Source: Adineta steineri (taxonomy: Eukaryota > Rotifera > Eurotatoria > Adinetida > Adinetidae). Taken from it: DNA of 64,000 nt. The translations under genes and the position numbers were made by a program. A model generated the notes under the pieces. That model was given only the letters and a program-made list of their open reading frames with translations, made no database searches and was not told the origin of the DNA. Each line of letters starts with the position of its first letter. Within the stretch, counting starts at the first letter, position 1. Below, in pieces: positions 59,491 through 64,000 of this stretch. Where the stretch lies: positions 309,135 through 373,134 of the forward strand of contig CAJNOI010000071.1 in NCBI GenBank assembly GCA_905250115.1. The letters are read 5' to 3'.

Positions 59491-59770
59491 ACCCAGGTCG
59501 AACAATCCAGCACGGAAACGGCCGGCTCCGTGGTATTTCGGAGATTTCATGGAAGCAGTATTCCCGTTGAACGGATCCGGTAACTGGATTTATCTGATTT
59601 GGGCCAGAACCGACAGAAACATGTCAAAACCGGCAGCCGAATACGATTACCCCACCTCCCCATCGGATTTCTGGTATTTTCCATGCGAGTCCTGCCAGAA
59701 AATGGCGAATTTCCTCAGAGATTTTGCCGGAAATTCATGGAATCCTAATTCAGGAACCATCGTCCTGGGT
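59491..59770. other. GC-rich inserted segment, origin unknown
   Basis: About 280 bp of roughly 50% GC in a region that is otherwise about 28-30% GC. It starts ACCCAGGTCGAACAATCC and ends CGTCCTGGGT, so its ends carry a short inverted repeat (ACCCAGG). An ORF of 76 codons (59549-59779, +) runs across it, but the opposite strand is also nearly open, so coding is uncertain. Could be a MITE-like or foreign insertion. Confidence 0.45.
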
Positions 59771-61652
59771 TGGTTATAAATCTTTATTAAACATTTTTCT
59801 GTATCAGTAAAATAGTCTTAATCACTTTATTAGAAATATAATTATTCCATTAATATGATCGCTAGATTTAGTATCCATACTGACATATTTGTGTTGAAAT
59901 TAATATAAATGATCTTTGTATTATTTTTAATTTTAATTAATGATTCTAGTTATCATACAATATATTAATCATCTAAATAGCAATATTTTAGTTACAAAAT
60001 AAAATCTTCTTTCAAAGCGAGGATAACATTTTCTGATTCATTTTTCACTATTTGAATGTTAGTTGAGTGAATGGTTGTGAGTGTGTATAAAATGAATATA
60101 ATATTTACATCCTCAAGAAAATATTACGGGCATATTTTCGAAATGTTCGACAGTTCAGACTATTTAGCTGTAACTCAGAAAATGTTTTGACAGTATTCTT
60201 TATATTGGATGTCTACGGAGAACAAAAAACGAAAAGCTCTTTGTATATTTCTTGCTCTAGAACAGCTAGATAAAAAAAAGAATGCCAATGAATCTACTCA
60301 GAGTGCAAAACTATCAATTTTAGAGTTCATTCAAGATAACACATTACTAGCCGTTCTAAATATTCAATAAAATAATATGCTAGGATTTTAATGTAATCAA
60401 CTTAATTTTATGAGTAAACATTTATTCGTATATTGAGATAACGTTAGCATTATTTTCCAACGTAACAAATATTGTCTAAAGTGTTTTTTTATCGATATGA
60501 ACAGTTATAATAATTCGAACAATCACAAATACTTCAGTTTATCGTAAAATAAAACTACTACACAATAACAGACCGATCGATTGATCTTATACTTTGTACT
60601 TTTTCTACCGTTAAAATTGTTTTCAAATATGTCGTCGTCGTATAGTTATCAAAAGAATAACGAAAACAAATACAAATAAAATAACGGTAAAAGACAAATA
60701 AGAAAATAAAATTTGATGAACAATGAAATGACAAAAAAGTACATTGATGTTGTTTAAAAATAGTATAGACGATCTATTGATTCTATTGTCATATTGTCTG
60801 AAATTATTTTCTCTCGGTCTTTCGTTTATTCTACTTCCGGCCAGAACGGAAACAACATCAAATATTAGTGTTCTAGAAATTCTTTTAATTATAACTAGGT
60901 CAATGATGAGAAAGCGACTAGTTTACCATTATCAATAACATATATCATCTCATAATCTTGGGCAAAGAACTACAATGCTGCATATCGTGCAATACATCAG
61001 TATACGGACCATATTGTTCAACCTGTGTATCTAATTTTTTTCATATATTAATGAATGTTCGTCGGATAGCATTTCAAATTTATCTACTTAACAAATTGTA
61101 TTATCAATTAGAATAGTTAATAAGAATAGATATTCTAAAAGTAGAGTCAAATGAGAATAAGAATAAATTATAACTTTTATGAGTAAACAAACAAGAATCG
61201 AAAAAAGTTGCTATCGTATAAAATATTATGCTAACATCTAAAATAATAAATAAATCATATACAAGATTTCTATGATACTTTATCAAATTCAAAGAATAAA
61301 AATATAAAATTTGAATTTCAACGAATATATTCATTCAATTTTCTAATTTAAATGAAAGAATTAACAATGAACATTAATTGTATTGCATAAAACTGATATA
61401 TATTTATTAATGTTTTTAATCGATACATTGACAAATTTGTTCAAAGAATAGTTAATGAATTTGTTTTGTTCTTTCTTTATTTATATATTTTTTTGATTAA
61501 TTTATTTTCGAGAAAATAATATTTGCATTAAGATAATATAAAAAAAGAGAAATATATAGATGACAAAATCATTATTCTTCTTTTCATCTTCCTCCAACAA
61601 ATATACTCATACAAAAGTATTTCATACGTTCACAATTGTATCTATCGTTTAG
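59771..61652. other. Intergenic region
   Basis: AT-rich, no supported gene. A weak GTGAGTGTGT stretch lies near 60078 but has no clear partner arm. The last 300 bp presumably include the promoter of the NHL-repeat gene. Confidence 0.4.
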
Positions 61653-63936
61653 ATGAGTATTTGGCTCTTTATAATCATCATTGGACAAGTGTCGGGTAAA
61701 TAAATATATAGTTTTTCTTAAATTTTATAGAAATTATTTGTCAGTATTAGTTCATCCAACATAATACAATGAAACCTATTGTTCCTTTTTTTTTGAATTT
61801 AAAATCATTCTCTGAAATTTTCAACTATCACTTTGTATGATATGAGTTGAAAATATTCAATTAAATAATTAATAATTGTAAATCATTGGAACTGATTGAA
61901 CTATCCACATCTTTCTCTTTAACTAAAATCAATGATTATCATATGTATCACTAAAGCAATAAAAATTAAAAGAATATTTACACGATGTTTTAAGTAATGA
62001 AAAGACAAAATGAAGATTATGACTATTACAGTTATTGGATAATTTTGTATGAGATTACGAAAAAAATAATCTTGTTCATATCTTTATTAATTAGCTCTTT
62101 CTTATAATCTGCCGAAATTTTGTTCAAACGCATCATGGGATTTAAATGCAATTACTTTTACAAATATCAGTACAGTTACCGGAGCTCCTTTGGCTATTTT
62201 TATCAATACTAATGACACAATCTATGTTGTTGATCGAGCAAATAATAAAATTCAGATATGGTTCAACAATAGTATCGGTCGGACACAAACAATTCACGGT
62301 AATTTTTCAGCATCTTTTTCTATTTTTGTTACAACTAATGGTGATATATATGTTGACAATGGAGCATTCAACCATCGAGTAGATAAATGGACATTAAATG
62401 GAAACATTAGTGTTTCTGTCATGTATGCTAGTACACCGTGCTTTGGTCTCTTTGTTGATACCAATGATACTCTTTATTGTTCAATGTATTTGCTTAATCA
62501 GGTTGTCAAAAGATGGTTGAATGATAATTCTAGCACATTAACAACTATTGCTGGTACAGGAACTGCTGGAAATACCTCGTCTATGCTTCATAATCCTTGT
62601 GGTATCTATGTTAATACCAATTTTGATTTATATGTAGCAGATTATTTCAATAATAGAATACAATTATTTCAGTCTGGACAATTAAATGGAACCACAGTAG
62701 CCGGAGCAGGATCATTAAATACTACAATTACACTCAATGGACCAGGTGCAATTATTCTCGATGCTGATAATTATCTTTTTATTGTGGATTATCTCAATAG
62801 TCGTATTGTTGGATCAGGACCAAATGGTTTTCGTTGTTTAGCTGGATGTTCTGGTTCATCTGGTTCAGCGCCCAATCAGTTATCAAATCCTGCTACTCTT
62901 AGCTTTGATAGCTATGGCAACATGTTTGTTACAGATTTAGGAAATAGTAGAATTCAAAAATTTATACTATCAACAAATCCCTGTGGTAAGTATATGAGTA
63001 TTTGATTTACTTTTCGAGCAATTTTTCTGCCGCTCGATTGAGCTCGCAGCATTATTTGTGATTTTCGGAGCAATCTTTTTTCAAGTGGTTGATCTTATAA
63101 TAGTATACGAAATCTATATTAAGCTCGATATTCATATTAAGAAGTATGACTTTTATTAAGCAAATAATGAAGATGTGAAAAACTATTGTTTTGTAGAACC
63201 CTATAAATTATCATAGCTCAAAAAGAAAGAAGCTTTTCGCTTCAATATTATATCATACAATGAAAAACGGACACTTGCTTTCCAGAATAAAAACAAAAAC
63301 ATAGCCTCAGGCCAAATGGTCTTTCTAATTCTTCAAATTTTTCCAAATCTAAAGATTTACAAGATGTCAAACTCTATCAAAACTACGAGTTTTTACTTTT
63401 AGTTGAGCCAGATGCCCTATTAAAAATCAATATAACAAGAGTAAATGACAAAGTGTTCTCATAAATATCGTATTTATTTCTTCTGTTTTAAAAAAGATAT
63501 ATCATCGTTCAATAAATACTATAGTAATCCAAACGACAAGCACATGAGAAAATATTTACACTGAATAATTAGAATGAGTTTATATTGTCTAGCATGAATT
63601 ATTGAACAGATAAAATATATACTCATAAAAGAGGGTTATTGATGAAAACACTATTTTTATTAATATTATATTAAAGATGAAATAACATCAACAGTTACAT
63701 CAACTACAACAGTTAATCCAACTACAACAGTTACATCAACTACAACAGAAAATCCAAAAGGTTTGTTAGAAAACATAATTTTCAATATTACAGATAAGTA
63801 TTTCTAGAACAAGTAACTTCTACAGAACCGATAACTTCCACAAAACAAATAAATTCTACAGAGTCGATAACTTTTACAGAAAAAATAACTTCTACAGAAT
63901 ACATAACAACTTCAAAAAGATTGATTACTAATCAAA
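61653..63936 (+). CDS. NHL-repeat secreted/surface protein, 5' part (gene continues past the window)
   Basis: Exons: 61653-61695, 62095-62985, 63677-63760, 63808-63936 and beyond. Exon 1 is a signal peptide (MSIWLFIIIIGQVS). Exon 2 codes for a six-bladed-propeller-like series of NHL repeats, with recurrent IYVVDRANNKIQIW-, LYVADYFNNRIQLF- and MFVTDLGNSRIQKF-type blades and Gly-rich turns, ending at TNPCG. Exons 3-4 encode a Thr/Ser stalk (TSTVTSTTTVNPTTTVTSTT). All junctions use phase 1, typical of shuffled extracellular modules. The intron 62986-63676 (691 bp) holds nothing recognised. Likely a secreted or membrane-tethered adhesion protein; ligand unknown. NHL families are strongly expanded in bdelloids, from general knowledge. 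Confidence 0.75.
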
Positions 63937-64000
63937 GTAAGAGTTTTAAAGTAAATAAATTCAATTCAAATATTAATGATTTAAGCTTGTTTCTCACCGA

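Overview
The window looks like a piece of a bdelloid rotifer nuclear genome. It is AT-rich and dense in animal genes. Introns are mostly about 45-75 bp and strictly GT-AG. Several families are typical of bdelloids: NHL-propeller secreted proteins, Cys/Thr-rich secreted proteins, intronless orphan GPCRs and a giant intronless bacterial-type protein. The species assignment is inference from gene style, not from a marker. All exon chains below were assembled by eye from splice sites, reading frame and family homology. Each complete spliced model sums to a whole number of codons.

Left part (1-13.5 kb, + strand): the last exon of an unknown gene, then a 13-exon tyrosine decarboxylase (tyramine/octopamine synthesis) of 811 aa. 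Next is a 20-exon DPP6/DPP10-like inactive dipeptidyl peptidase of 805 aa with a long first intron and several possible alternative first exons. A palindromic MITE sits in one of its introns.

Middle part (13.5-38 kb): this reads as an accessory block. It starts with a 3408-codon single-exon minus-strand gene. That gene combines a CE-clan-like protease region, a P-loop GTPase, long coiled coil, a SecA-type ATPase and a vWA domain. Then come remnants of transposons and a roughly 2.3-kb segmental duplication carrying two orphan 7TM receptors. A split gene for a small secreted Cys/Thr-rich protein has its large intron invaded by a 922-bp hAT-like foldback element with an 8-bp target duplication. 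A frameshifted radical-SAM pseudogene follows. Scattered through the block are at least eight short GT-rich/CA-rich foldback hairpins resembling interstitial bdelloid telomere repeat (TGTGGG-like).

Right part (39-64 kb): animal genes again. There is a RasGRP-type Ras/Rap exchange factor (1187 aa), a hAT-like MITE, a TTK/Mps1-like kinase on the minus strand, and two tandem Rap1-like GTPases. Two tandem pyruvate-dehydrogenase-kinase family genes lie on the minus strand, one with a foldback element in an intron. Two tandem Nup62 C-terminal-domain-only genes are 34 bp apart. A small 65-aa two-exon gene and the 5' part of an NHL-repeat secreted protein that runs off the window complete the region.

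Functional links are mostly by family. The RasGRP-like GEF and the Rap1-like GTPases are plausible enzyme and substrate within 9 kb. Tyrosine decarboxylase and the DPP6/10-like Kv4 accessory protein are both neuronal genes. The two PDK paralogues would tune mitochondrial 2-oxoacid dehydrogenases.
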